DNA of 64,000 bases from Planctomycetota bacterium (GCA_016713175.1 JADJPQ010000004.1:620001-684000), one strand, 5' to 3'. Counted from the stretch's first letter, positions 44,894 to 53,895 are shown. The notes: generated from the letters alone by a model not told the origin. Program-made: numbers and translations.

Positions 44894-45037
44894 AACGCAC
44901 CGTCTGCGTGCGCCGCGTGCGCCGCCGCCGCGCCCGTGAAGCACTGGGTGTTCGGCGGCGGCGACGGCGTGCCGGCGGTCGACAACGCCGCCATCGAACG
45001 ATTCGACAGCACGAAGGGCCTGCGAGATACCCTGGCA

Positions 45038-45401
45038 ATGACCACGCTTGCCGCGGGTTCGCGCCGCACGTTCCACCGCTACGATCTCGACGGTGCCGCA
45101 CTGTGGTTCCACCCCGCGACCGGCACCAACGTCCGGGTGGATGCGCCAACGACCTCGCACCTGCGGCGCCGGGTGCCGCGCGTCGTGATGTTCGGGATCA
45201 CCAACGCCTGCAACCTGACCTGCAGCTACTGATCGCGCGACCCGGGCCGGCCGAGCACCTGGACGGTCGATGGTAGGTGGGCCGATCGTCGATGCCGTCG
45301 CCCGTGAGCTCGACCTGAACGTCTGGCACCGGATCGTCGAGCCCGACCACCTGCTGTTGACGATCCAGCGCCTGCTGGCAGAACAGTGTCGGCGCCGGTG
45401 A
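45038..45401 (+). pseudogene. Broken radical SAM gene with TGA in place of third cluster cysteine
   Basis: From an ATG at 45038 the frame reads TFHRYDLDGAALWFHP, then RRVPRVVMFGITNACNLTCSY and TGA at 45230-45232. Radical SAM enzymes need CxxxCxxC; here it is C-NLT-C-SY-TGA, so the third cysteine codon (TGC expected) has become a stop. In-frame sequence resumes (SRDPGRPSTWTVDG), a stretch typical after this motif, then the frame fails. The last 43 codons (45270-45401, PIVDAVARELDLNVW, LLTIQRLLAEQC) may be the C terminus left by a deletion of most of the gene. No selenocysteine element is visible. Confidence 0.6.
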
Positions 45402-45444
45402 CGGCACTCGGGCTCGTCCATCGGCTTGGCCCTGACGCGGGCCA

Positions 45445-46452
45445 TCACTGGATCGTGAACGCGGCCCCGGCCGTCACCGCCAGCGGCCACGCGTTGGGGG
45501 CGCCGGGATCGCCGATTCCCCATTGGCAGAACAGCCGTAGCCCGGCAAGGCCCGGGTCGGCCGGAATCGGCAGCGGCTGGCTGGCAAAACCCTGACCCGG
45601 ACCACTGCCCGCGATCGGCGCGACCCACAGCGCCCCGGTGCCGACCAGTTGCCAGCAACCACCGCCGAGCGGCAACGGCGCAGAGTTCGCCAGATCGAGC
45701 GCGAACAGCCCGACCGTCGGCGCGAACGCATCGTGCACTTCGACCGCAAACGCACCACTACCGATCTGCGGCCAGTTCACCGAGTCGATCACCGGTACCA
45801 CTTGTCCGCTGCCGGGACACCCCTGACCGAATACCGAACTGACCGGAGATCCGATCACGACGTCATCGACCCAGATCGTGTGTCCGGCGACACCCGCAGT
45901 CGGCAAGCCGTTGTCGAGCCGCAGCTCGGCCCGATAGAGGCCGCCGGTGGCGACGAACGTGCGTTCGCCCGTCGCCCGGCTGGTCGATGCAGTCGGGTTC
46001 GGGCTGACCAACGCGAAGGTGCAGACGACGGTGTTGGCGGCGTCGCGGATCAGCAACTGTGCGGCGTTGCCGGTCGGCAGCGGCAGCGCATCGTGGTTCT
46101 CCCACATTGCCCGCACACTGACGGTGTGCTGCTGCGCCGGCAGCGCGAACGGCGCCGACTGGTACCAGCTGCCGTAGACCGTCATCAACGGTCCGGTCGG
46201 TGTGGGCATCGACGAGAACATCGCCATCGACGGGCCGTTGCCGGCGACGCGGGTGCGGGTGAAGCCGGTCGTACCACTGGTCATCGGCAGGAATTGGCGC
46301 GTCCAGCCGACGCTGCCCTGCTCGAACTCACCGTTCGGCACCAGGTTCTGGGCCGGCAACGCCAGCGCGAGCCCGATGGCCGCAATGCCGGCCCGGTGAC
46401 TGCGCGACCGCCGGTGCGGTCGCGACTCGACATTCCAATGCGCGGTTGCCAT
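45445..46452 (-). CDS. Exported jelly-roll protein with shared GxGCPGSG C-terminal domain
   Basis: 335 residues. A positively charged N region and hydrophobic core (GIAAIGLALALPAQ) form the signal peptide. Residues 36-205 look like a carbohydrate-binding beta jelly roll (LVPNGEFEQGSVGWTRQ, YQSAPFALPAQQHTVSVRAMW, ERTFVATGGLYRAELRLDNG, IWVDDVVI), the pattern of CBM4/9-like discoidal sandwiches. Residues 208-335 are the shared C-terminal domain: FGQGCPGSGQVVPVID, LPIPADPGLAGLRLFCQW. Surface or secreted glycan binding is inferred. Same strand as the large protease-like gene upstream, 81 bp away. Confidence 0.72.
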   Translation of the reverse strand: MATAHWNVESRPHRRSRSHRAGIAAIGLALALPAQNLVPNGEFEQGSVGWTRQFLPMTSGTTGFTRTRVAGNGPSMAMFSSMPTPTGPLMTVYGSWYQSAPFALPAQQHTVSVRAMWENHDALPLPTGNAAQLLIRDAANTVVCTFALVSPNPTASTSRATGERTFVATGGLYRAELRLDNGLPTAGVAGHTIWVDDVVIGSPVSSVFGQGCPGSGQVVPVIDSVNWPQIGSGAFAVEVHDAFAPTVGLFALDLANSAPLPLGGGCWQLVGTGALWVAPIAGSGPGQGFASQPLPIPADPGLAGLRLFCQWGIGDPGAPNAWPLAVTAGAAFTIQ

Positions 46453-46533
46453 GGGTTCGCTCGTGTGCGTCCCTGGCGATCTTCGGGCCCGGCCGCCACG
46501 CCAGCAACCGGGCCGTTGGCAGCAGTTCGCGAC

Positions 46534-48438
46534 TCAGCCGATCACGACGACCTTGGTGTCCGACAAGGACACCGCCGGCGCCGCACAGCCACCCGGCGTC
46601 AGCAGCCCGGCACCCTGGAACCGCACCTCGACGCCGATCAGATCCGCACGGCACGGCACCGACAGCGCGGTGCTGGCGCCGAAGTTCGCTGACGCCCAGT
46701 TGTGACCGAGCGCGCACGAACCGCAGAACGGCTGGCCGGCACCGAACCCGATGCCGACGAACGGCACGCCCGAGCCGACCCCGGCCACCGCGGCACCGAG
46801 GATCGCGCCGATGCGCGGTTCGCCGACCACCGCGACGACCGCCGGACCGCACGCCGTCGCCAGCGTCGTGATCGTGCCGTTGTCGGTGCCCGGCACCGCG
46901 CGCAGTTCGAACGAACCGGTCGCGCCGTTGAAGCCGCCGACCCGGACCTTGTAGGTCACGCCGTTCGTCAGGTTGACCGTCAACTTCGACGCCAGACCAC
47001 AGGTGCCCGTGCCGTCATCGTTGCAGCCGAGCCGGGTCAGCGTGCCGCAGCTACCGCTGAGCACTTCGACGACGGTGTCGAAGTTGGTGTTGGCCGAGCA
47101 GGTCGAGAACGTGTGCGGCGCCGTGCAGCCGGCGGTGTAGTTGAACCACAGGTCGTTGCCGCCGCTGCCGCAGCCGAATGCCGGGGTCGAAGTCGTCGCC
47201 GAGGCGTTGCTGAACGGGCCGTTCGCGCCGTTCACCAGCGCGATGGCGCCAGCACACTCGTTGTTGTTGCCGGTCGTGCCGGCACAGACCTGCGCGATCG
47301 CCGCCTGCAGACCCGGATGCGTGACCTTGGTGCCCGAGTTGTTGCTGCTGGTCGACGTCGTGCAGCCGCCGTGCGTGTGGATCGCCACCGCCAGCCCGCT
47401 CGCTTCGGCGATCATCACCGAACCGGAGTTGCCGCCGCAGGTGTCGACGAAGTAGCCGAGGTCGTTGGCGCCATTCACCGTCAGCGGCCCGGTGTGCGTC
47501 TGCAGCACCTGGTTGCGCGTGCCGGCCGTCGTCGTCGAGCACGAGCACGAGTTGTTGGCGCCGGAGGCATTGTTCGTGTTGGTGCCATCGACACCGAAAC
47601 CGGTGTTGCGCAGCGTCGCCGCGATCGCCGGCATCGTCGTCGCCAGGGTGAACGCCGCGCCCTGTTCCTGGAACGTCGTGCGGCCGGTCGACGGATTGGG
47701 GAAGCAGCGGAAGACCCAGTAGTCGTCACCGACGCCGTTGTTGGCCGAACGGGACGAGGCCGAGTCGATCGCGAACTGCTTGCTGGCGGGCGGATGTTGC
47801 AGCGAGCAATCGCCGCTCGATGCCGGCACCGCGAACTGCAGCACCTGACCGGTCTGGAAGCAGTGGCCCGCCGACAGGTGGCACTTGTCGTTGCCGGTGG
47901 TCGGCAGGTCGATGATCCAGCCGGTGCAACCGACCGGATCGAGGCGGCCGACGCGGGCATCGGTCGACGGGATGCGATCGTCGGTCGAACCGCAGATCGA
48001 CTCCGGGATGATGCGCGGCGCAGGATCGCCGGCCAGCACGCGATCGACGGTCACGTGGTTGCCGGTGGTGTTCGGGCCGGCCACCAGTTCGACCAGCACC
48101 GTGTCGCCATTGAAGTAGGCGGTGCTGAGGCTCCACTGCGCCAGGTGTTCCTGCCGCATCGTCATCACGTCGCCATCGCGCAGCGACACGATCCGCAGAT
48201 AGCTGCCGCGATCGAGGAACGCGTCACGGAAGTAGACGCGCAGCCACGGCGAGCCGGGGGGCGCGGTGACGAAAGAACTCCAGACGACGCCTTCGACGGG
48301 GTTGGTGTTGGCCAGCGTGCCGCTTTGCGCCCAGACCGGCGCGAAGCGACCGGGCGGCGGCGACATCTGGGCGGCGAGCGGGGCCAGCAGGGACAGCAGG
48401 ACAGGGACGGACCCGAGCAGTGGGCGGACCATGGGCAT
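46534..48438 (-). CDS. Secreted trypsin-like serine protease with PPC-like and shared C-terminal domain
   Basis: 634 residues from the ATG at 48438 (a second ATG two codons on), followed by a signal peptide (LLGSVPVLLSLLAPLAAQ). Triad candidates: His192 in LSAGHCF, Asp239 in GDDYWVF, Ser338 in CGGNSGSVM. The nucleophile loop GGNSGS matches bacterial lysyl-endopeptidase-like enzymes. Residues about 410-530 are a PPC-like domain with DLWFNYTAGC and GCNDDGTG. The end carries the shared C-terminal motif (VPCRADLIGVEVRFQGAG, LSDTKVVVIG). Disulphide-rich throughout. Upstream, 211 bp (48439-48649) separate it from the divergent ECF sigma gene and contain no gene. Confidence 0.82.
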   Translation of the reverse strand: MPMVRPLLGSVPVLLSLLAPLAAQMSPPPGRFAPVWAQSGTLANTNPVEGVVWSSFVTAPPGSPWLRVYFRDAFLDRGSYLRIVSLRDGDVMTMRQEHLAQWSLSTAYFNGDTVLVELVAGPNTTGNHVTVDRVLAGDPAPRIIPESICGSTDDRIPSTDARVGRLDPVGCTGWIIDLPTTGNDKCHLSAGHCFQTGQVLQFAVPASSGDCSLQHPPASKQFAIDSASSRSANNGVGDDYWVFRCFPNPSTGRTTFQEQGAAFTLATTMPAIAATLRNTGFGVDGTNTNNASGANNSCSCSTTTAGTRNQVLQTHTGPLTVNGANDLGYFVDTCGGNSGSVMIAEASGLAVAIHTHGGCTTSTSSNNSGTKVTHPGLQAAIAQVCAGTTGNNNECAGAIALVNGANGPFSNASATTSTPAFGCGSGGNDLWFNYTAGCTAPHTFSTCSANTNFDTVVEVLSGSCGTLTRLGCNDDGTGTCGLASKLTVNLTNGVTYKVRVGGFNGATGSFELRAVPGTDNGTITTLATACGPAVVAVVGEPRIGAILGAAVAGVGSGVPFVGIGFGAGQPFCGSCALGHNWASANFGASTALSVPCRADLIGVEVRFQGAGLLTPGGCAAPAVSLSDTKVVVIG

Positions 48439-48649
48439 GTTCGGCGGACGGAATGGAATGGCGGCGCTGCGTACGGCGGCGGCCGGGACCCGACGTGGGC
48501 ATCGGTCCGGCGGCAAGAGCGGGAGAACGCCGCGACCGGGATCAACCAGATCGGGATTCGGCTGCCGGCCATCAGTTCTTGGACGCCGCCGCCGGTCCCT
48601 GGGTGATTGACGGACGGATGGGCGCCGTTGATCGTGGCGGCTCTGGCGC

Positions 48650-49237
48650 ATGCCCATGTCCGCCGATCCGCCAACCCTGATGATCCTGCAGGACCACGAC
48701 CTCAGCGATGCGGAACGTGCGCGCCGGCTGTTGCCCCTGGTCTACGAGCAGTTGCGGGCGGTGGCAGAACGGGCGCTGCGCGGCGAGCGCCATGGCCACA
48801 CGCTGCAGGCGACGGCGCTGGTGCACGAGGCGTTCTTGAAGCTGGTCGGGCCGCGCGAGGTGCCGTGGCAGAGCCGGGCGCACTTCTTCGCCGCCGCCGC
48901 CGAGTCGATGCGGCGGATCCTGGTCGATCATGCGCGCGCCAAGGCGGCGGCGCGGCGCGGCGGTCCCGATGCGCGACGGGCGGCGGTCGACCTCAGCGGT
49001 CTGCCGGATCCCGATTCGGAACGGGAATCCGCCGGTTTCCTGATCCTCGACGAAGCGATCACGCGCTTGCAGGGTGTCGACGCCGATGCCGCCCAGGTCG
49101 TGCGCTTGCGTTACTTTGCCGGTTTGTCGGTCGATGAGACCGCGGCGGCGTTGTCGGTGTCGGCCCCGACCGTCAAGCGGACCTGGGCGTTCGCGCGCGG
49201 CTGGTTGAAGCAGGCGATCGAGGCCGACGCGAGTTGA
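48650..49237 (+). CDS. ECF RNA polymerase sigma factor, planctomycete/acidobacterial (TIGR02999-like) type
   Basis: 195 residues. Region 2 reads RRLLPLVYEQLRAVAERALRGERHGHTLQATALVHEAFLKL and AHFFAAAAESMRRILVDHARAKAAARR, the hallmark of the TIGR02999 group rather than classical ECFs. Region 4 is VVRLRYFAGLSVDETAAALSVSAPTVKRTWAFARGWL, a good helix-turn-helix for -35 recognition. The usual Ser/Thr kinase neighbour is absent here; the gene is flanked by a divergent protease and convergent cytochrome genes, 3 bp between stops. What it responds to is not visible. Confidence 0.9.
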   Translation: MPMSADPPTLMILQDHDLSDAERARRLLPLVYEQLRAVAERALRGERHGHTLQATALVHEAFLKLVGPREVPWQSRAHFFAAAAESMRRILVDHARAKAAARRGGPDARRAAVDLSGLPDPDSERESAGFLILDEAITRLQGVDADAAQVVRLRYFAGLSVDETAAALSVSAPTVKRTWAFARGWLKQAIEADAS

Positions 49238-49240
49238 CGG

Positions 49241-49801
49241 TCAGCGCCCTTGCGGCGGCGTTGGCTCCGGCACGTGGTTGTCGATCGCGGGGATCGACTG
49301 CAGGAACGCGAACACGGCCCGCAGGTCGTCGTCGGTCAACTGGCTGATCATCGGCCACGGCATCGGCGGCAGGATCTGGCGACCGCGACCCTGGTGGCGA
49401 CCGGTGCGCAGCGCGGCGAGGAACTCATCGGCGGTCCAGGCGCCGAGTCCGTGTGCTTTGCTGGGGGTCAGGTTGGCGGTGTAGCTGATGCCCCACGGGC
49501 CCGACCAGGCGGTGTTCGTGGTGTTGACGCTGACCGGCCACGCTTCCGAGCCGGCCGGCGGGTCCGGCAGCTTCGCGTCGGCGGGATGTCCCGACAGCAT
49601 CCGGGTCATGTCCGGCGCCGGGCCCTGCGCGGTCATCGTCCACGGCGTGTGGCAATCGTTGCAGCCCATCGCCGTGACCAGGTAGCGACCGCGAGCGATC
49701 GGGTCCTTGGTCCCGGTTGCGGCCGGGGTCTGCGTGAAGGCGACGGTGGCGGCGATGGCGAGGATGGTCAGGGCCGGAAGGACGATCCTGGTGGCGTTCA
49801 T
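49241..49801 (-). CDS. Monohaem cytochrome c, periplasmic
   Basis: 186 residues from the ATG at 49801 with an uncleaved or cleaved export signal (IVLPALTILAIAATVAFTQT). One haem site, C47-ND-C50-H51, with a distal Met candidate in PPMPWPMISQL. The pattern RGRYLVTAMGCNDCHTPW, a central NTAWSGPWGISYTANLTP loop and LTDDDLRAVFAFLQSIP closely match the diet of alcohol-dehydrogenase-type cytochromes c. It starts 1 bp after the stop of the dihaem lipoprotein, so they are co-translated and likely pass electrons to each other. Confidence 0.9.
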   Translation of the reverse strand: MNATRIVLPALTILAIAATVAFTQTPAATGTKDPIARGRYLVTAMGCNDCHTPWTMTAQGPAPDMTRMLSGHPADAKLPDPPAGSEAWPVSVNTTNTAWSGPWGISYTANLTPSKAHGLGAWTADEFLAALRTGRHQGRGRQILPPMPWPMISQLTDDDLRAVFAFLQSIPAIDNHVPEPTPPQGR

Positions 49802-49802
49802 G

Positions 49803-50897
49803 TCAGTGCGTTCTCGGTTGGGTGGTTTGGGTGGAGGCAACGGGCAGGCCTGGCAGTTCGCTGCCGAGCCAGTGTTCGAACAGGGCGACCGCCGCGGTGT
49901 CGGCGACGTGGCGACCGAACGGCGGCATCTGCGTCAGCGGGTCGGTGGCCCGCAGGCGCCGCACGATCACCGAGTGTTCCGGATCGCCGGTGACCAGCCG
50001 ATGCGTGGCATCGCCGCGGCTGAAGTGGCTGGCGACGTCGAGTGCGGTGGTCAGGGCCGGCGCCGTCGATGCCGCGAGCGGATGATCGAAGCGCAGACCG
50101 AGACGCTGCAGCGGGCCGTCGGCGTTGTGGCAACCGGCGCAGTTGCCGAACAGGTAGCCGACGGCGGCGCGTTCGTGCGGGGTGCGGGCCGCGATCCTTG
50201 GCGCACTCGTCTGCCAGCGCTCGGGTACGTGGGCCAGCAGGCCGCGCGCGAGCAGAGCCGGCAGGTCGACGTCGCCAGCGGACTTGGGGGTCGCATGCGG
50301 TGCCAGTGGATCGCGATCGGGCGACAGCTGCAGCGCCGAGAAGCCGAGCACCGGCGAACGGCCACCCTCGTGACACAGCCGGCAGTCGACCAGCCCGGGA
50401 ATGTCGTGGCGCGCGCCGTCGCGAGTCGGCACGACACCGGGCAGGCCGCGCTCTGGCGCCAGATCGGCGTCGGTGCCGTCCTGGTTCCAGACGTAGGTCG
50501 CGTACTGCCAGCCGGCGTCGGTGCGCAGCATGAAGCGGGTCTCGACCGGCCGATCGAACGCAAACTCCTTCCACAGCCGCGTGCCGATCGGGAACTGCCA
50601 GACGTCGATGTCGCGCGCGTCGATCGCCGTTCCTGCCGGCAACGCGATCCAACGTTGCTTGGCGGCACCGTCGGTCCACAGCGGGTACTGCGGCGAGTAC
50701 GTCAGGACGTCGGCGGCCAGCGTCCGCGAAGAAGGATCGGACCACAGGCCAGTCGCCGACAGCTTCGGCGGCGGCGTGGTCGCCACCGGCAGGGGCACGG
50801 AGTTCGTCGGTGCCGGCGGTTGGTCACAACCGCCGAGCGCCGACACGGCCGCCGCCAGGGCGATGTAACCTTTGGTTTGCCAGATGGTTGAGTTCAC
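49803..50897 (-). CDS. Dihaem c-type cytochrome lipoprotein, SO2930-like family
   Basis: 364 residues. Lipobox ending at Cys24 (SALGGC). The middle has YSPQYPLWTDGAAKQRWIALPAGTAID and FPIGTRLWKEFAF, characteristic of the SO2930-type dihaem cytochrome family. Two haem motifs: C172-RL-C-H and C253-AG-C-H. It heads a two-gene unit with the monohaem cytochrome. The HEAT-repeat protein gene ends 96 bp upstream on the same strand. A periplasmic electron-transfer function is inferred; the donor and acceptor are unknown. Confidence 0.85.
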   Translation of the reverse strand: MNSTIWQTKGYIALAAAVSALGGCDQPPAPTNSVPLPVATTPPPKLSATGLWSDPSSRTLAADVLTYSPQYPLWTDGAAKQRWIALPAGTAIDARDIDVWQFPIGTRLWKEFAFDRPVETRFMLRTDAGWQYATYVWNQDGTDADLAPERGLPGVVPTRDGARHDIPGLVDCRLCHEGGRSPVLGFSALQLSPDRDPLAPHATPKSAGDVDLPALLARGLLAHVPERWQTSAPRIAARTPHERAAVGYLFGNCAGCHNADGPLQRLGLRFDHPLAASTAPALTTALDVASHFSRGDATHRLVTGDPEHSVIVRRLRATDPLTQMPPFGRHVADTAAVALFEHWLGSELPGLPVASTQTTQPRTH

Positions 50898-50993
50898 GGT
50901 TGGGGAGCAGCAGACGCTGCTGTCCCCAGCACGAGGAACCCACCGACCCGGTTGTCACACGAAAGTCCCGGATGTTCCGGGACGGCCGGGTCG

Positions 50994-52919
50994 CTACCGC
51001 AGGCCGTCCAGGGCCGTTTTCGCCGCGCGCTGGTTGTCGGCATCGCGATCGTCGCGCGCCATCCGTTCGAGCGCGGCCCGGGCCGCGGGATGCCGCGGCG
51101 CGAACGCAACCAGTCCATCGATGGTCGCGCGCCGGACCGTCGCGTCACTGTCTTCGCCGGCAACCCGGATCAGCGTGTCGCGCGCCGCCTCGGCGCGGTG
51201 CTCGCCGAGTGCCGTCACCGCGTCGGCGCGCACGGCCGGCGACGTGTCCGACAGTCCGCGGTCGAGCAGCTGCCGAGCGGTCGGGGTATCGAGGTGGCGC
51301 AGGGCGTTGCCGGCCGCGGCGCGGACCCGTTCGTCCGCGTGATCGAGGTAGCGTTCGACGTGCGGCAGGATCGCCGGCGTGCCGACATTGCCGAGCGCAT
51401 TCAGCCACAGATCCTCGCGACCCTGTTGCGCGCTCCGGCCTTCTTGCGCGAGCAGCGCGGCGAACGCCTTGCCGCCGTTGGCCGCGGTGTCTTCGGCGCG
51501 CGGCGCCAGCGCGCCGAGCAGCAACATGCCCATCGCCGTATCGCCGGTGAACTCCGGGGCGCCATCGAGGTCGGTGGCCAGCGCGGCGAACACGCTGCTG
51601 GTCGGCCTGGCAAGCTGGAACAGCGCGACCGTCGCCGACGTGCGCAGCGCCGGCGTCGCCGCCGCATCGCTGCGCATCGCCAGCAGCACGTTCTGGGCCG
51701 CCTCGGTGCCGGCGGCGCCGAGCGCCGAGATCAGCATGTCGGCGAGGCGTGGCTCCATCCCGGCGACGCGCACCGGAATGCTGGCGGCGACCTCGGGGTC
51801 GAGCTTGATCCGCCAGATCAGCGCCTGCCAGGCGCGATCGATGGCCTGCGGGTCCTGGGGATCGGCCGCCAGCAGCGCGGCCAGCTCGGCCGTGATCGCA
51901 TCCACCGTGACACCTTCGAGCTGTTTGCGCCATCGCGCCCGTTCGGTCGCCTCGTGGCCGGCGGCGAGATCCTCGCCGTGACCGGCGGCTGGCGCCGTCG
52001 CCGCGGCCCAGACTTCCGCCGTCGCGTGCGGCGCACCCAGACCGTGCGCGATCAGCGCCGCATGCAGCACCGTGTGCAGTTCGATCGCCATGCCGAGTTC
52101 CTGCATCGTCAGTGCGATCCGTTCGTCGACATCGACCTCGCGGAGCCAACGGCAATCGGCGGCGAAGGCGGCGCGCGAACCGCCGGTGATCGTGTGCGGA
52201 TGCAGTTCGGGGCCGGCCATCGCCGTGTAGCGCAGCTTGCGCCGTTCGGCCGTGGTGGTGGTGCCATCCCCGTGCAGTTGCCACTTGGCGACGAACGTGC
52301 CCGCAGCATCGTGATCCTCGGCTTCCCAGGCAGCGGCGGCGTCGACCGGCACGGTGTGCAGCAGCGCCGCGAAGATCCCGCGGACGAAGTTGCGGTGTTC
52401 CCCGGTCATGCCGTCGGCAAAGCGGTAGCCGAGCACACGGCCGTCATCGCCCAGGCGGACCTCGAACGGCTGCGCCGCCGCGGCGGCCAGGCCGCCTTCA
52501 TCACGGCCCTGCGTGCCGGCCAGCGCCGACAACGCGATGTCGGTCAACTCCACGCGGGCCAGGATCTCGGTGTCCTTGCGGTCGAGCACCGCCATCTGCA
52601 GTTCGGCATGGAGCTGCATGCCAGAACGCTGGGCGCCGCCTTCGGGGTGCCGGACCGCGTAGTCGAACTTGCCGGTCAGGTCGTAGCGGAACGTCGCGCC
52701 GGCGGGGGCGCCGTAGTAGCCACGGGCGGCCGCAGCCTGCTGGCGATCGGACGGCCCGGCTCCCTGGGCGTCGGCGGCGACTTCGACATGGCCGTTGGGG
52801 TCGAGGGGGGTGGCCGCAGCGACCTGGACCTCGGACGAGGCCGACCACGCGATCAGGGCGGGGATCGCAAGACCGGCGAACAGGAACAGCAGCAGCAGGC
52901 GAGGATGGCGCGGGTTCAT
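50994..52919 (-). CDS. Exported protein: vitellogenin-N/LPD_N-like domain plus HEAT repeats
   Basis: 641 residues from the ATG at 52919, chosen for the signal or anchor segment LLLLFLFAGLAIPALIAW. Residues 65-240 resemble the N-terminal sheet of large lipid-transfer proteins: ATFRYDLTGKFDYAV, repeated beta strands, then GRVLGYRFADGMTGEHRNFVRGIFAALLHTVP and FVAKWQLHG. From about 330 helical repeats follow, ending in canonical HEAT units (HADERVRAAAGNALRHLDTPTAR, TSPAVRADAVTALGEH, DATVRRATIDGLV). The eukaryotic family binds lipid; bacterial relatives are little studied, so the lipid role is inference. It shares strand with cytochrome genes downstream and the tandem secreted genes upstream. Confidence 0.7.
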   Translation of the reverse strand: MNPRHPRLLLLFLFAGLAIPALIAWSASSEVQVAAATPLDPNGHVEVAADAQGAGPSDRQQAAAARGYYGAPAGATFRYDLTGKFDYAVRHPEGGAQRSGMQLHAELQMAVLDRKDTEILARVELTDIALSALAGTQGRDEGGLAAAAAQPFEVRLGDDGRVLGYRFADGMTGEHRNFVRGIFAALLHTVPVDAAAAWEAEDHDAAGTFVAKWQLHGDGTTTTAERRKLRYTAMAGPELHPHTITGGSRAAFAADCRWLREVDVDERIALTMQELGMAIELHTVLHAALIAHGLGAPHATAEVWAAATAPAAGHGEDLAAGHEATERARWRKQLEGVTVDAITAELAALLAADPQDPQAIDRAWQALIWRIKLDPEVAASIPVRVAGMEPRLADMLISALGAAGTEAAQNVLLAMRSDAAATPALRTSATVALFQLARPTSSVFAALATDLDGAPEFTGDTAMGMLLLGALAPRAEDTAANGGKAFAALLAQEGRSAQQGREDLWLNALGNVGTPAILPHVERYLDHADERVRAAAGNALRHLDTPTARQLLDRGLSDTSPAVRADAVTALGEHRAEAARDTLIRVAGEDSDATVRRATIDGLVAFAPRHPAARAALERMARDDRDADNQRAAKTALDGLR

Positions 52920-52995
52920 GGCAGTGTTGCCGGGCAAGCGACGCGCCCCGGTCGCCGTTCGCGGATTCCAGAGGAACGGCCCGGAAACGGCGACG

Positions 52996-53025
52996 GCCGT
53001 CCGGCACCCGAGGGCGCCGGACGGC
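52996..53025 (-). terminator. Perfect 10-bp hairpin after secreted gene copy 1
   Basis: GCCGTCCGGC and GCCGGACGGC pair perfectly around a 10-base loop that can itself add a CCC/GGG pairing. It lies about 30 bp after the gene's stop. No T-tract follows on the minus strand, so it may end transcription weakly or protect the 3' end. Confidence 0.5.
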
Positions 53026-53055
53026 ACGTTCGCGACTCGGTCTACGGTCGAGCGA

Positions 53056-53895
53056 TCACAGGTTCAGCAGGTCGCGGCCGACATAGCCCGAGCCCCAGCT
53101 GACCAGCGTCGTCGAGTAGACGCGCGTCCAGAAGGCCTCGAGGTAGGCGATCAGGCGCAGGCTGATGGCCTGGATCTGGTAGTCGCACATGCCGGACAGG
53201 CCGTTCAGCGCATTGACGATCAGGCTGACGGTCAACCGCTGTTCGGCGAAGCGGGCCTGCAGTTCGAGGCCAGCGTAGAAGCCGACGGCGCCAACCGACA
53301 CGCGGGCGCGGCCGACGATCGCGGTGTTGCCCGACAGCAGCAGGCGGACTTCCGGGGCCGTGGTCGGCAGGATCACCGACGCACCGGCGCCGAGCGTGAC
53401 ACCGGCGTTGCCGCTCAGCGTGATCGTGAACGGCCCGACGCCGACGGGCGCGCTGGGGTCGGTCGGGAACAGGTTGTAGGTGCGGGCCGGGATGCCGCCG
53501 AGGCTGCCCGTGGTGGTCACCGAGCGATCCCAGACGGTGTAGCCGGCGAGTTGCAGCCGGAACGCCGCGTTCGCCGACTGCGTGGTGGGGGTCAGCTGCG
53601 ACGTGGTCACCCGGTTGCTGGCGATGCAGGTCAAGCGCGCCGCGTTCAGGCTGCGCGTCAGCACCGAGGCGTTGACGTTGGCGGTCAGGTTGGCGTTGGC
53701 CGCGCGGGTCGTGGCGAAGGTCCTGGTGCTGGTCGTCGTGGTCGTGGTCAGCGAAGCGCTGACGTTGACGCTGCCGCCGAGCCAGGAGTTGCCGATGCTG
53801 CGCACGTAGGAGCCGCTGCGCGAGTATTGCGCGGTCAGCGAGGTGGTCAGCAGGGCGGCGGCGACGAGGACGTTGCGGAAGAGGTGGAAGGACAT
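53056..53895 (-). CDS. Secreted Thr/Ser-rich protein, tandem copy 1
   Basis: 279 residues from the ATG at 53895. Signal peptide FRNVLVAAALLTTSLTAQ. The mature chain is beta-rich, with a Thr run (LTTTTTTSTRT) near 50, an internally repetitive Asn/Thr/Ala region (ANANLTANVNASV), and strands such as TITLSGNAGVTLGAGASVILP. Only two cysteines are evident in the mature part, and the end is SWGSGYVGRDLLNL. I do not recognise a family; a self-assembling surface or fibre protein fits composition. It is nearly identical to the gene at 54103 (a few substitutions, for example ANANLTANVN versus ANANLTASVN). Genes are 207 bp apart on one strand. Confidence 0.75.
   Translation of the reverse strand: MSFHLFRNVLVAAALLTTSLTAQYSRSGSYVRSIGNSWLGGSVNVSASLTTTTTTSTRTFATTRAANANLTANVNASVLTRSLNAARLTCIASNRVTTSQLTPTTQSANAAFRLQLAGYTVWDRSVTTTGSLGGIPARTYNLFPTDPSAPVGVGPFTITLSGNAGVTLGAGASVILPTTAPEVRLLLSGNTAIVGRARVSVGAVGFYAGLELQARFAEQRLTVSLIVNALNGLSGMCDYQIQAISLRLIAYLEAFWTRVYSTTLVSWGSGYVGRDLLNL

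Noticed and set aside
44936..45037. Upstream GTG extension of the radical SAM remnant
   Set aside because: The extra residues are not like the family opening. The ATG at 45038 fits better.
45230..45232. TGA as selenocysteine in the radical SAM motif
   Set aside because: There is no downstream hairpin I can trust, and the rest of the enzyme is missing. A nonsense mutation in a dead gene is simpler, so it is kept only as a check in the findings.
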